A stretch of 64,000 nt of DNA from Puffinus mauretanicus (lineage: Eukaryota; Chordata; Aves; Procellariiformes; Procellariidae): assembly GCA_023333565.1 (NCBI GenBank), contig JAJKFH010001865.1, positions 7,936,001-8,000,000 on the forward strand, read 5' to 3'. Positions 48,476 to 61,700 of the stretch are shown here, in pieces. Position numbers and translations under genes: made by a program. The notes below the pieces were generated by a model, which saw only the letters and a list, made by a program, of their open reading frames with translations, had not been told where the DNA came from and made no database searches. The stretch's first letter is position 1. Every line of letters begins with the position of its first letter.

Positions 48476-49748
48476 TCATAACTAAATATAGAAAAGGCTT
48501 ATCTTAGTTTAACTACCCTAGAAGAGTGTTGCTACATGAGACAGTCCTGTTTAATGGTGCAATCATGACAACAAAAAACCCCACTGTGACTAAAATCATG
48601 AAAGATGCATTACTGAGAAATTTAAGAAATGACTGAAACTTGACCTACCCTTTATGTTTTGCTAGTATTTAACAGTTTGTAGCAAAAAAAAAAAACCCAA
48701 TCCCCAAGAGCATGATGTGAACACAAGTCTCTAAAAATTAATGAGAACCTTAGGACTTTAAAATTATTTTATTCCTATTTCTACCAGAAATAATTTAATC
48801 TCTTGTTTCTTTCCAAAGGCTACTAAAATTGGAACAATAAAACCAGCACAGATGTTAATCACCAGTGTTAACTTCCAAATCCCATGTATTGAGCTAACAC
48901 ACTCCAGAAGATACTAGTTTAAAATGTAATCCAAAGGAAATTACTGGGTTTTGCGTCATCTTTTTTAAAAGCTTGATAAATTTTTCAGTTTTCGTTTTAC
49001 ATGGGAACATCTGATACTGCTGTGGGAAGGGAATAGCTTTTGGGTCAAAGAGAACGGAAAAAAAAGGAACAAATTTTTAAGCTGCTCATACTGCATTTTT
49101 TAAAAGTAATAAGAGAAATTTTAAGATATTTGATAAATATTTTTTCATGACCACAGTCACTAAAGACTTACCTGAAACTAATTAGAGTAAAATGAATTGG
49201 CTTTGAATTAACACCTAAAATGAGTGATTAGGACATAATTAAGGTAAAATCTGAAAAGATGTGTATTTTTAAATTTTGGAAATTTATCAAAAGCTTATTG
49301 TCTTTCCAGATTCCTACCATGTTTGCTGCTAATGCAAAATGGAGATGAAGAAAACAATATTAGGTCAACAAGAAGAGGAGCTCTTGTTTTTAAAGCATAA
49401 AAAAATTAAATAACTCATTTCTAATATCTGCTAAAGTTATCCATTCTATTGCAAATACTGTTCATTGAAACACCATTCATCTGCTTTTTTTGCTTCACTA
49501 GAGCAACCTTCTCCAGCTAGAAAGCACAGATGCAATTTAGTTGTTTAGAGATTGAGATGAAGCCCATGTGAGTTCTCATGATGCCAATAGGCCTTGGGTT
49601 GGTTCCTTTGGAAATGTTAAATCATAGGAATTCACCTCACTCAGAAATGAGTCATTGGGTAATACACACAGTTCATAAACATTGGCAGCATCCACCCATA
49701 CAGAATACAAAACCCCTTAAGAAATTAAATAGGCTTAATATAACAGTA

Positions 49749-49879
49749 ACACTTTTATATAGAGCTTATATAACATTTTATATACGCACCTGTATCTGTA
49801 TATAAAAATTTACACACACACACTGTAGGTACTATCATCTACTTACTATTTCCCAAGAAAACTGTGGAGCTGAAAGTAT
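49749..49879 (+). mobile_element. Possible MIR-type SINE remnant
   Basis: ACTTTTATATAGAGCTTATA at the left resembles the 'CATTTATATAGCGCTTT' core of amniote MIR-type SINEs. On the right, TGTAGGTACTATCATC and then AACTGTGGAGCTGAAAG resembles the 'GAGGTAGGTACTATTAT...GAAACTGAGGCACAGAG' segment, at roughly the right spacing, with a CA microsatellite between. The match is gapped and far less clear than those at 51.3 and 62.9 kb. Confidence 0.45.
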
Positions 49880-51269
49880 CGTTTAATTTGAACTTAGGTA
49901 GCAAAATATGTCTGTCAAACTGCTACGCCCCGACCATTTTTCTTCCACTGTTTACTCTTGCCTGTAAGACCACAACAGCTTCGATACCTATTTACAAAGG
50001 CTGTTTCCAAAAAGTTCTATTTCTGTTTCTCTCTTTCCCACCCTGTACCTATCGCAAATGCAAATCCATGACTCTTCTATAGGTGACTTTAAATAACCTT
50101 CTCCTTTCCCTTCATGCAGCTGAGGAGAAGGCAAAGGGTGGGAAATCAAACAATCGACTCCTACCATCAGATACTGCTGGTGAATCAGTCTCTTCATGTT
50201 AAGGCTCTATGCAAAATGGGGCAATTGGCCCAAACTTGCACTGCCACATTTTCTAGCAGGAGGATAACAGTACACATGTAAACTAACTATTACCTAGACA
50301 GGACAAGTGCTCCGAATGCTGTCTTTCTTTGGTTTTATGACTGCAATCCTTTTTCAAGATCCACACCTGAACTCAACGCGGTAATTCATCTGCTATTTTA
50401 GACAGGAACTTCACCACACACAGTTTTACCTAAAAGAGAAGCTATACTGGCAGCATGAGTCTGCTCTTCTTGGCCTGCTTTAATGCACGACACCATGACA
50501 TAAAGTGCCTTTTTACTCTGAGGTGAGTTTGTTTTTTTTTTTTCCCCGGCCCATTTCACATCTACTTTTTATAGTACTTGATGAGTCACAGCAAGACGAC
50601 AACTTAGATAAATTGGATCATAGCCAGTAAAAACCATCTCACAGCTGCTCTCTACCTCTGCAACAGAAACATCCTTCATCATAAGATCTGTTAAAATAAG
50701 CTGTCAATAAAAATTCCTCACATTTATCTGGAAAAGAGTTGCTGGCAGAAAAGGCCAGTAGCAATAAAATCAGAGATAAGGCACTGCAGCATCAGTCAGC
50801 ATTCAGTGAGGAAACAGAATCAAACCACTGCTTTACATTTAATTAGGATTAGGCAGAAGAAAATATGGGGCCAAATATATAAATCACCTGAGCTCCACTG
50901 AGTTTTACCTATTGGCATCCACTAAAAATACAAGTCTCTTTCATTGGAAATGAAATGCCATATACACTGATGTGGAAGAGAGAGAAAGGTGTTTATACAC
51001 ATATTAATATCCTGTACATCCCATCCAATGTTTCCCTTTCAATGCAGTGCCACACGGACATATGCCAGCTTGCCCTGAGCAGGTCAGTAATTTCTACACA
51101 GAAAATGGCAGTCCCTGGTCCTGGATGTAATATCTAGCTTAATTGCAGGCAAGAAGCTTTACTGCTGGGCTGCTCTAGTGCTGGGTATGAAACAACACAC
51201 TATTTCTCCACGCACTGCACAGCCATAGGAATAATCTTAATAGTCATTCTTGTTGCAAAAGCACTAATA

Positions 51270-51412
51270 TAGTAATTTTACATGTGATGGAAGTAAGGCA
51301 GAGAGATAGTAAGTAAATTGTCCAATTGTAAGTAAATTGGCAGAGCCAGGAGTAGAAAAGAGATTTTCAAGTCCCAATCCGTTGCTGCCACTTCTAGACT
51401 AGTATTTTTGTC
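51270..51412 (+). mobile_element. Ancient MIR-type SINE, 3' half, plus strand
   Basis: The segments run in the order of the MIR/CORE-SINE 3' half: ATTTTACATGTGATGGAAGT and AAGGCAGAGAGATAGTAAGT, then AAATTGTCCAA, then AAGTAAATTGGCAGAGCCAG with GAGTAGAAA, and finally AAGTCCCAATCC, GCTGCCACTTCTAGACTAG. These correspond to the known 'fourth-base-matched' layout of TTTTACAGATGAGGAAACTG, GCACAGAGAGGTTAAGTAAC, the CACAGC-AGTAAGTGGCAGAGC stretch and the final CCACTAGAC. Direct repeats GTAAGTAAATTG (51309-51320 and 51328-51339) fall inside and are explained by the SINE. Such SINEs were last active early in amniote history, so this base layer is very old. Confidence 0.8.
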
Positions 51413-54400
51413 TTCTTAATGGTCTACTATTGATCCAGTATAGAGTTCCTTTCAGACTCCACACGTCTTAAGCAGAAAAGACAAAACCAGCTGATCTGTA
51501 TTGGCACGAAGGCACTCCATTGTCTTGGACTGATCTACTAAGAACAAAACAATGTTCAAAACAGTCCAGCACAAGGCACGACAGCTGAGGAAAGAATAAT
51601 TAATATTCTGTTCTTCCAAGGCTTCACAATACTTCTTTTTGCTTATAGAAAAATACTTATACAGTATGTCTAGAATTGCATCGCTACTGTTTAGCTGAGA
51701 GCTAGGAAGAGGCAAAAAAATGACCCTCAAAATGCCAGTTACAAAAAGCAACTGTTTCAGACCTTTGAAGTACCTTGTTGTCCCACATAAGCTTCTGAGG
51801 TCTCAACATTCGAGTAACTTATCCACTTCACACAAGTCCTGTCAAGGCCATTCAGATTGGGTGGACAGAGGAGGTCTTGTTCTTAAAAGGAGCAGGCAGA
51901 ACTGCAACTCTCCATGTATAATGTAAGTCCCAGTGAAGTTCTCAAAATCAAATTTAAAGAATACTGAAGTGCACAGATGTCTTGCAGGCTCCTTATCAAG
52001 GGATGTCTATAATTCAGACATCACAGAGGATTATTTTGATTAACCTCCAGCTTCACACCCAGCCTCTCTAAGAGCTCGGACAAGAGGGAGCATGGTATTA
52101 GCGAGGAACGTCCACTCTCCTTCACTGAGGACTGTGGAACCTAGTGGAACACAAATGCTTTTGATCAATTAGGTTGTTTGTAGAAAAAATTTTGCACTTC
52201 TGAAATTAGCTGCTAACTAAAGCCATGTTCACATGATAGTTTGAAACCAGATTTTAATGTTTGAGGTTTGATTGTAAAACTGTCACAGGTTACGTTGGTT
52301 GGTGCTATTTCCCATTGCCAATAGTTAGGGGGCTTGCACAGAATATGAAACTCAGGTTATCCCCTTTTGATCAGAGGGAGTTGAAGCTGTATCTCCCACT
52401 GTAACCATCTGGCTGTTTCATAGGCTTGGGTAAGATGCTACCAGTTTCTTCCACTGACACTGTTCTTTAAAAAAATGGGCTTGAGTATTTTAAAGAAAAA
52501 GGACTGCAAGTCTGCCACTCATCTTCCATTCCTTTTAAAGTGACTATGGATTTGGCCTCTGCATTTGTCTTTGGGCATCCTGTTCATCCAGAGATGAAAC
52601 AGAAACAGAGTTTGAAACCTCTGTGCATTAATTTCTGAAGAGTTTAGTATAACTTGTTTTTGTTTACCATTAATTCCTTTTTCTAATCACTGATCTGAAT
52701 ACTTCCCTCTATGCGTAATACTTACTCAAAAAGAAAAAAAAGGTTTCAGTGCTTTCTTATAAAGCACTTTATTCTTGTACTGTGAATCAATACATTTTTC
52801 TTTAAGGCATTTTCCTTCACATTCTTTTAACCAGCGATGAGCTGAATGTTCATCAGTAGCTGTGGGATACAGCAAAGAGAAAGCAAAACAAAGTGCAGGG
52901 CTCTGCACTGCTTCCTTTGGGAATGAGGGATCAAATCCAATAAAGGACTTATGCATCTTTAATCTAACTTTCTAATGACCGTGTCACAGAGCACAAACAG
53001 CATTCAGGGTCCCTACACTGGAAATCGGCAGATTTCATGATTCCACAATACAGACTGAGCAAGAAACAGCCTGAAGTCTGCAGATTGATCATACAACTGC
53101 CAAAAGTTCACCAGCAGAAGTACGCCAAAAATGGTGTCAATCCTTGTCATACTGCAGCTTCCGTAACGTGAGGCACCTTGAAATGACATAGTTTACCAGT
53201 CACAGTAGTCTCCTTGTAAGGCACCTACCATTCCTTGTTTGCCCAAGACTATATAATGTTCGTTTTTCCGATTTCGTAGCGAAACACAGCAAAGAGTAGA
53301 AGAGGCAGCAGTGATGCTGTCCTTACTCCCCTTGCATAAACAATAACTTAGTGTTGGGAATTCACAGTGAGGAAAGGACAGCTCTTGGCTCATTCTTGCT
53401 CCTCTGCTAGGGGAGGGCTTAACTCTATATCTACCAAGAGAAAAATGCCCCATGCAGCATGCTTAATAAGGAGCTAGGAGGTGCAGCACAGTGAAAATAA
53501 AAAGGTTTACAAAGCAGGGGAAGGAGTGCCACTTCATACTTGAGAACTCATGTGAAAGAAGTCACCCTAATCCCTTTTCCTTGGACTGCCCACATGCATC
53601 ATCCAACAACTGATTAACTGGGAAATCTAAAGCAAAGCCAGAATAGCAGTCAGGCCTCCTAGGCGCTAAAAAACAAGCACTAGTCAGTGTGTCAGTGCTC
53701 CTTTCCCTGCAGTACCGTTCCACCCTGCAGTCTCACTAAAGCCCTTCAAGCCTCTTCTCCAATGGTCTGAGTGAGGTCAGTTCCACGCTTACCTTCCAGG
53801 AGCCTCTTAATAATGACATTACTCAATAGCCATTTTTCCCAGTAAAAGTTTGATGGTTTTATTAAATAAACTTTACAAATAGCTTGATGGAGAAAAATGT
53901 TATGCTTTTGAAGTCTACAACATTTCTAGCAAATTCCTTTCATTATACAGTATGCTTTCTACTTTATAATTAAAACAACTTTAAAAGTAATCTTTTGTTT
54001 TTTATACTCAAGCCTTCTTAAGCCTTATCTTTCTTTATGAGTAATAACAGCCTTCCATTTATTTAGCATTATTATATGAGAATTGTCATGTTAAAAAATA
54101 CAAACTTTCCACAAATGCACAGGCAATTTTTGTCCGTACACCTCATACAGGAAATTATTAAGTTTTCATATTGAAATTCAGTATGTACTAAAAATGCTGA
54201 TGAGGATAGTTCTAACACTGATAAAAGGAGGTTAAGAAGTTTTACTTCAGACAGAAATAGTCTCTTGAATCACCCAGCTTCTGGAGGCTCCTTGTCTCCT
54301 GGACCCCTGTGAATAATGTTTCCAGAATTACATTTCCTATGGCCATTATGGTCGAATTCCATTGAAGTTATGATTACGTATAAATATATGTGTGTGTGTC

Positions 54401-55216
54401 TGTGTGTATTACTAGAAATGGTGACATGAGCTATCTTCTGCAGTAGCGGTAGAAAAATAAATTTTGTTCCTCATGCTGATACCTTCAGGGACTCCTATAA
54501 AAGCAACACCTTGTGCTGACTATAGGCCAACATATGATATAGAGGATGCATAAGTGTGGGTGTCTGTCCCTTATATATAAAGATGAAGAAAGACGATGAT
54601 CTATAAAGATTAAGGAAAAAAAAAAACACCAAAAAAACCACCAAACAAAAAAACAAAGACTGTAGGTAAATGCTACTTTTGGAATAAAAAGGTGCAAGAA
54701 GCATTGCAAGAATACCACCGTTATGCTAACATAGATCATCTAGCAGAACCTTTTATTGCAACAACTGAAATTTAATGTTCGACTACATCATTTTACACCA
54801 GAAAAGGCTCAATAAACAACAACCCCCAGCCCCCTCCCCATCAGAAATATATCATTTTTATTGGGCCTTGTTTCACAGAAGATTTTTTTCAGGCTCCAAA
54901 GAGAACTTTCATTGCACAAGAGCCAGTAATGCAGTACCACCAGGGTTTGAAGAGTTTCCAAATAACTCTCTAAAATTCAGGTCTCCCATATTAAGGTCAA
55001 TAAACTAATGGACATTCCAGGCTAGGTGACCATTGTACTTCTACTGACTTCCACCTCCTGTTGCTAGCGTAAGCTTCCTGCAGGGCATTGGATTTATTGG
55101 ACCTCTATGATAATGGCCATTCCAATTTTTCACCTGGAAAAAATTTTTTTTTTTTAATTTTTCTAGGAAAAAAAAAAAATAAACCACCTTTCATATGACA
55201 TTTTTTTTGGCCTAGC
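51413..55216. other. Unique AT-rich DNA, no gene recognised
   Basis: I see no exon or RNA gene. Simple runs are (TG)n at 54389-54408 and an A-rich tract at about 54614-54650. A T12 run (55144-55155) followed by an A12 run (55168-55179) could form an AT hairpin just before the next LTR. Frames up to 86 codons match nothing known. Confidence 0.5.
54389..54408 (+). repeat. (TG)n microsatellite
   Basis: About ten TG units with one C interruption. It is a simple repeat. Confidence 0.75.
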
Positions 55217-55776
55217 TGTACTGGGTCTGGCTGGGATGGAGTTAATTTTCTTCATAGCTGTGTTGTGTCTTAAGTTTGTGACCAAAACAACGCTGTAATA
55301 CACCAATGTTTTAGCTATTGCTGAACAGTGCTTGCACAGCATCAAGGCCTTCTCTGCTTCTCACTCTGCTCCCCCATGAATAGATTGGGGGGTATGCAAG
55401 AGGTTGAAGGGGACACAACCAGGCAGATAACCCAAACTAACCAAAGAGATATCCCATGCCATATAACGTTATGCTTAGCAAAAAAGTGGAGAGGAGGGGG
55501 CTTAGGGGAGTTAGCCATCTTTTGCTCGAGAACTGGCTGGGCATTGGTCTCCCTGTGGGAGATAGTGAGTGACTGCCTTTGCATCACTTGTTTTATTTTG
55601 TTTTCTTTCTTTCTTCTTCCACTACTTCACTTATTACACGTTTTATCTCAGTCCACAAGTTTTCTTGCTTTTACTCTTCCTTTCCTCTTCCCCCGTCCCA
55701 TTGCAGGGGGGTATAGGGAAGTGATCGAGCAGCTGCGTGGTGCTTAGCTGCCTACTGGGGTTAACCCCCAATGGCA
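55217..55776 (+). mobile_element. ERVL-like LTR, plus strand, decayed
   Basis: Same family as the LTR at 46274-46799 but on the plus strand: TGTACTGGGTCTGGCTGGGA at the left, then AGTTAATTTTCTTCATAGCT, AATGTTTTAGCTATTGCTGA, CCATATAACGTTATGC, AACTGGCTGGGCATTGG, TTGCATCACTTGTTTTATT, TTTTATCTCAGTCCACAAG, and the right end GCTGCGTGGTGCTTAGCTG followed by ACTGGGGTTAACC and GGCA. The length of about 560 bp is normal. The TATA box seen in the other copy is gone: AGCAAAAAAGTGG stands where AGTATATAAACT is expected (about 55474-55487). No flanking duplication and no viral internal sequence are found. It is probably an old solo LTR with eroded ends. Confidence 0.88.
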
Positions 55777-58700
55777 GTGTAGTTCAATGATACATAAAAA
55801 AAAGTTATTTCCTGCTCAATTCTTCTGCCTGGAACTTAAGTCAAAAGAGAGGGAAGGATTTGCCTGTTCACAACTGTCATAGTGCGTGAGAAGAAGAAAA
55901 TGACGAGAGGTTTGGTGCAAGCCCTTTGTCACTCTAAGCACCACCGAGAGTAGCAGACTTAGACAGATGTGCAATGAATAGCTGACTACCACTGCTACAC
56001 ATTTTGAAATGGCATCTAGTCCTGTGTGAAGACACCAAGACACTGGAGATTTCCCTATTTTGTCTAGTGGTTTATGTCACTGCTGAATTAACAGATCATC
56101 ATCATTAAATCTTTTGAATTTACCTGACTTTAGCTCTCCACTCTTACTTTTTGTCATGCTTTCCTCTTCTGATTAGAAAAATATATCCTGTATTTTCCTT
56201 CTCAAGAAGGTGTTTATGCTTTGAACTTCTCCTAAACCGAGAGCAGAAGACAGCATGAACTGGCTGGTGTACTTCAGGGACTTTTTTAACCTGAGGGTTG
56301 AGAGCAAAGTATTTGAGCATGCTCAAATTTCAGAGCTGCTCTGCATTTTCACAGGAAGCAACACCCATCCATCCAACTGCGTTTCCCCCAGTGCTGAAAT
56401 AGCCTTCAAAAACAACACGGCTTTTTGGGCAAGAATTCTCAAGGACTACCCTTTGATTTCTCCTAAAAATACATCAGATACATCAATAGTTTATATCTTA
56501 GCCTCTTCTAACCATCTTGTAGTGTTCAGCTTGGATGGCAATTTTCTTCTTGTACACTGCAAATACACACACTGTCAGTATATAAATGTGAATTTTCATA
56601 TATTGTGTGATACCTATTTATTGACTTTGCAAAACTCTGTTTCTTAAAATCTACCCAAAATGCTAGCACTCAAATTACAAGCAGTAGAGCCTACTAGAAT
56701 AAACTATACTAAATACCTTCTACTTAGGCATAATGAATTATACTTTCAGAAACAGACCATTCAAAGGGCTTCCTGCAATTGTTTTACTGATAAAAAAGGC
56801 TCCACTCATAAAATGAATAAGTCTAAACTGAGAACAAGGTAGCTTAAGGATTCAGATAAAGAATTCTTTCCAAGAGAGATTCACTACCAACAAGTTATTA
56901 CTATAATCTGTTATTTGTGATTTGTAAAATGGTGTTTTTACCAATAGATCAACATACTGATTTAAAACTAAACCTTCTGCACTCTTGAAGTCAGAAAATA
57001 ATTTTAAAATGAACTAAACCTTATGTACGTTTCTCTAGAAAACCTCTTTCAAAACAGAGGAGGGGAGGAGGTGACTGGATAAATGATTCTGTTACCCAAG
57101 AACAAACACAACACAAAGCTATTTATATTATCTTGCCTACACAGTGCAGTATAACATTTTCCTTTTATATAATAGCATATTCTACATTTACAAAACAGAG
57201 ATATTTTATGTTATGACAGAGCTTTTTTTATCCTGTTCAAAAAATGACATGCATCAATGGGAAAATATCAAAAGAGCACAAGGAGGAGATTTTTTATTAT
57301 TACAGACATGGTAGTCTGTCATAAATTAACAAGGCCATTATCAGCAAGAGCACCGATATATGCTCCCTGACAGGAGCTCATTTCAGAAGCTGTGACATCC
57401 TGATTAATACTATATACTAGCACTGCATTCTACATGCTATATATCTTTAGAAAAGTATATCACCTTGGACAGGATTTCATCCTAGTTCTTGGCAGCTGAC
57501 ATTCAGGAGCAGGATATATGCCTCAGTTAAACATTTGATTATGACTACTAATTATCGTTCAAATTAAGATAAGGAGCAAAAAGTCTAATAACTGCTTTTT
57601 GGAAGAGAGAGTTTCTTATTTTTATACTATGGAAATAAACGCACAAACAACATCCAGTGAGTTTAAGGCATTAATAAGAGATAATATGTTTTCAGAAGCT
57701 AAAACAATTCAGTTGATTGCGTTAAGCACTGCTTGTGCTTGCAAATTTTCTTAGATGCTGTTTGCTGGAAACTTTCATAGGTGATCTGTTTCTGTAACAG
57801 CTTCATTGTTTCATCTTTCATACAAAAGCAAGTCAGGGCCTTATGAGAAAAGCTGCGTCAGAAATCCGAGGCGTAATGCTACTGAGTCGAACACACCATG
57901 TTTTGTAATGCCTGCATTAAATTTGGAATTACTATTCTGCTTTACAAACACGGCTGAGCTTGAGCTGCAGAGATTTTCATCAAAAATGGGCAGAAAACAG
58001 GAGAGAGCTGCCATTTTTTAAAGAATATAGAAAGAGATGGTTAAAAAGAGATTTCCTATTTACCTGCCGTGCCTCCTGGGAAGGAGTTACTGCTCCATCC
58101 ATTCCCAAGTTAGGACTAACTGTCAAGGAACGAGAAACAATGTGCCCAACGCCACATACAAATTGTAGCTTCAAAACCGTTCAGAAGTAGAATTCCATAA
58201 TTTATCTGCCTCCAACTTCCTAAACCATGTCCCCTTAGTCTCCCCTTCATAGCAACAGCACCGCACCAACTTCATCTTCACAGCTGCCCTTCCCACCTTC
58301 TCAGTCTGGATGCTGGAAAGGCAAGATCAAAAAAATAAAAGTGCTTTCATCATATGGGTAATCTGCTCAAATTCAGGAGAAAAATCTAATTTATTTTGCA
58401 GGAAAAAAGAAGGGAATATTATATGTTTTAAAATAATACAGCTTTCAGATCCCTTCAGCCAGCAGCCAGAGTAAGGCACTCTCAAGAAGCTAAGACACTT
58501 CTGTAGGCTGTTGATTCAAGTGAAGCCAGTGAGACACAGCACTGTACCGCAGGTGCAACTTCAGCAGACCTGCATGATTTTCATTTGGCTTCTTTACTTT
58601 TAAGCCAATTGGGTTGATCAGTTTTGAAAGACAAATTGCCTTATTTAGTGTAATTTATTGAACTGGCAGATACAGAGCTCCAGTTGTATTTGAGGCATGC

Positions 58701-61700
58701 ACAGTGCAGGCTATGTCCAGAGATGGCAAACAGGGTATGTTGTGGTCCGTGAACCTTGGCAATTCGTGTTTCAACAAGAACGCCCGGAAAACAGAGAAAG
58801 AATAATCAACTCACCTTCAAGAGCGATTCCCAACCATACAATGTGGATGGCTGTGAAGATTTCACACAGTACATGCCATTTCCCTTACTGAGGACCAGAG
58901 GAAAGAAAGCAGACACGAAGAAATTAATTTCAATCAATAAGGAAAGCACTGTCTGGGGAAGACTGATTTTAGAAATATAAAGGCATACACCCCCATGGTG
59001 CTTTTTTCAACTGCAGCTTTGTTTGAAATACATTTGTTAGTGCTTTGTGGGACCTTACAGCAGCTCAAGACTTCAGTTTCCTCACAGCTTCCCCCGACGA
59101 GCTTGCCCTCGGGCACATACTGGCATTGTCCCTCCTTGCAACTTATGCAGGTAGGTCAAATTCCTTATGTTGGGTCAGCCCCAAGCCTGTGAATTTTAAT
59201 TTTTCCTGGGTGGATAGTGTCAGACGAGGGGAGATTAATGTGTTATCACACAACTTTTGATTTAAAATTAGCTTATCTATTGAATCTTTTTCAACTGGCC
59301 TTTTGAAAAGGATAATATATTCCAGCCACTGAGCAAAGATGTCTCCTCTGGCATTGATTTAAATAAAAGAGCAATTTTGCTTGAAGAGGATTCCCTTTCT
59401 GACCCTTCTTTCACTTGAGACTTTTGCCTGAAATTTGGGTAACCTGAAGCAAATCTCTAGCATATTGTCATTAACCTCATGAACCAAATAAGAGTGAAAC
59501 TTGGGCAGAGATATACCTATTTCCACACTTTCCCTCCACCAGCAAATCCCCCATTTTGCTCAGTTTTCTAATCACTGTTCATTTATGCCTCACCAGCTAA
59601 TCCCTCCCGTCACAAAAGGAAGAATTAAAAGATTTAATTCATGTACAACTAATGTCAAATTGATTGCGAGTGAAAGTCAGTTTTTGCTTTGACATAATTA
59701 TGTAAATGAACACTAGAAAGAGTTAGATAGGTGAAGACCACAGGGTTTGATATGCGAGCACATTGGCTTAACCTGGCTGGGTTTCTTTTCTGCTTTGATA
59801 CACCCATACAGAGAATTGACAATTATTTTACAATGGAAAGTCCTTATTAATCCCATTACAGCCTATACTGCCTGCCCGAGTAGCTGAGAATACTATATAC
59901 TGGGAACAAAGGCTATACAAACAGCTCGAGCTATACCAAAATTAATCTATCACACCAGAAAGGATCGATAATTAAATTTGCATATAATCAAGTCAAAACT
60001 CTCACTGATCACATATGCCCACAACTACATACATGCTCTTATACAATAAAAGGGAAAGCTCCGTGTTGGATCCTGTACTTTTGCTGTACAGCATTTGTTG
60101 ATAATTTTAGAGATGAAGGTTTCCTACTGGCAAGTTATCTAGGGCCAGAATTAACACTGGGTGTGCTAAAGACATTTAATGAAAATAGGATTTTTAGAAT
60201 GCCTTTAAAAAAAAAAAAAAAGGGCGAACAGTGGAGAAGTGTGAGACACAGCATTTTTAAGATGTTACTGAAAATTTCTTCAGACTCTAGCTAATGTTCA
60301 AGAGCAAGTACTTTTACCAGTCCCTCAGTTGCCAGCATTGTTGTAGCTGTTTCTCATTGAAGGTACAGAAATCAGAAAGTGCATTGTTAGGTGATATCAG
60401 CAGGAAATCTCCTTCCCACAGTGAAACTCTTCTACTTCTATTTCATTTGATAGACTGAGATTCAGAAAAAAGAAAGCTAGCCATCACTGACTCTTCAAAT
60501 GTGCAGCTCGAGTGAAGGTGAGCCGCTCAAAAAGCAATGCCCCGCAACATTTTTTTCCAAGTAGATTGAGGATGCACCGAATGCTTACATATGCTGCACA
60601 ACATTCATGCTTGCTTCAGTTGTAGTGAGCTAGCAAGATTCAAAGGCCCCCAGGTCTTAAAAGACCATCAAAAGTACTGGCTAGGAAAGGATTTTATTAC
60701 TTGGAAAACAGACCTCTCAGATTCGCAAGTTGCCCAACGTAAGATAGCATAAAAATCTACCCCCACTCCACAGTATCTGTCACATTTTATCAGTAGATAA
60801 AACTGGTTTTGCTTCAAGCAGATATACTACTAACAAGTTTAAAGTTTGAGATGTTTTATCACATGGTACAGAGTAGGCTTTAACATTTTTAATGGAACAG
60901 TTGATTTCAGATGGTACACAGTATTTCCTCTTTATCATAGCCTGTAAGTTACAGGAAGCTCATCTTTAGTTTTAATACCTGGTTTACTGTGACATTTTCC
61001 AATTATGTTTTTTTAAAAAAAATCTTTCATTTCCAACATTTTTACAATTATGTATTTTAAGACTAACGTGAATTAGCATATGGTTTAAAATGCAATAGAC
61101 TTCAGTGAAAATTTGCATGAAGCACACCTGGCTAAGTTTGGATAATGGTATTTTTCTCTGTATCATACTCAGTGCTTGGCTCTTAATCAAAGCCTAGTAC
61201 AGATCACACAAAATTCTTGATGAGCTGTAAATGAGCCTCCATCAATCCAAAACCCTAAAAGAAAAACCCACCTTGTTGCTTCAAGATTTTTACATGTGCC
61301 ACCCTATGTGAGGGTGGTAGATTGGTGATAGACCTTATGAGGGTCAAGTTCTTCATGCTAACTACCTTTGAGACTCAGCAGCTGACTTTAGGAGCCAGAA
61401 ACCTAGTGGTTACGTGCAAAACAGCAGTATGTGATACTGCTTTCTCAGTTTGCACCCACAATTTGAATGAACATACACACATAGTATTTACTCATGCAGA
61501 ATGACTAAAGACCTATATACAGAAGATCCACTCAGATTTTAGCTGTCTTGGTAAATCTTACATGCCAGGTTAAGAAACCTCCTACCCAGATGCTTATATG
61601 GCAAAGCATCTAAAAGGGCCTAAAACTATTATGAAAATCATACTGCGTTACAAGACATTTTGTTATTGCACACGACTGCAGGCATTGAAATATTGGCCAA

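Larger units (their letters stand above)
46805..51269. other. Unique AT-rich DNA, no gene recognised
   Basis: No exon or RNA gene is seen. Simple tracts are poly(T) near 46888-46901, (AAAT)n at 48457-48475, (AC)n at 49811-49823 and poly(T) at 50531-50543. 47345-47380 (GGTCCAGATTCTGCTGCTAA) faintly resembles an amniote interspersed repeat. A probable MIR-type piece at 49749-49879 is listed separately. Confidence 0.5.

Noticed and set aside
51309..51339. 12-bp direct repeats GTAAGTAAATTG as a separate tandem element
   Set aside because: Both copies fall at positions where the MIR-type SINE itself has similar AGTAA-containing segments, so the SINE explains them.
55328..55747. 139-codon plus-strand frame as a gene
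   Set aside because: It lies wholly inside the ERVL-like LTR, which is non-coding. The frame is incidental.
46274..55776. A provirus bounded by the LTRs at 46.3 and 55.2 kb
   Set aside because: The two LTRs lie in opposite orientations, the left one has its own flanking duplication, and no retroviral internal sequence lies between them.
56255..56647. 130-codon plus-strand frame as an exon
   Set aside because: It has no recognisable domain or splice-site pattern, and its length is within chance expectation.
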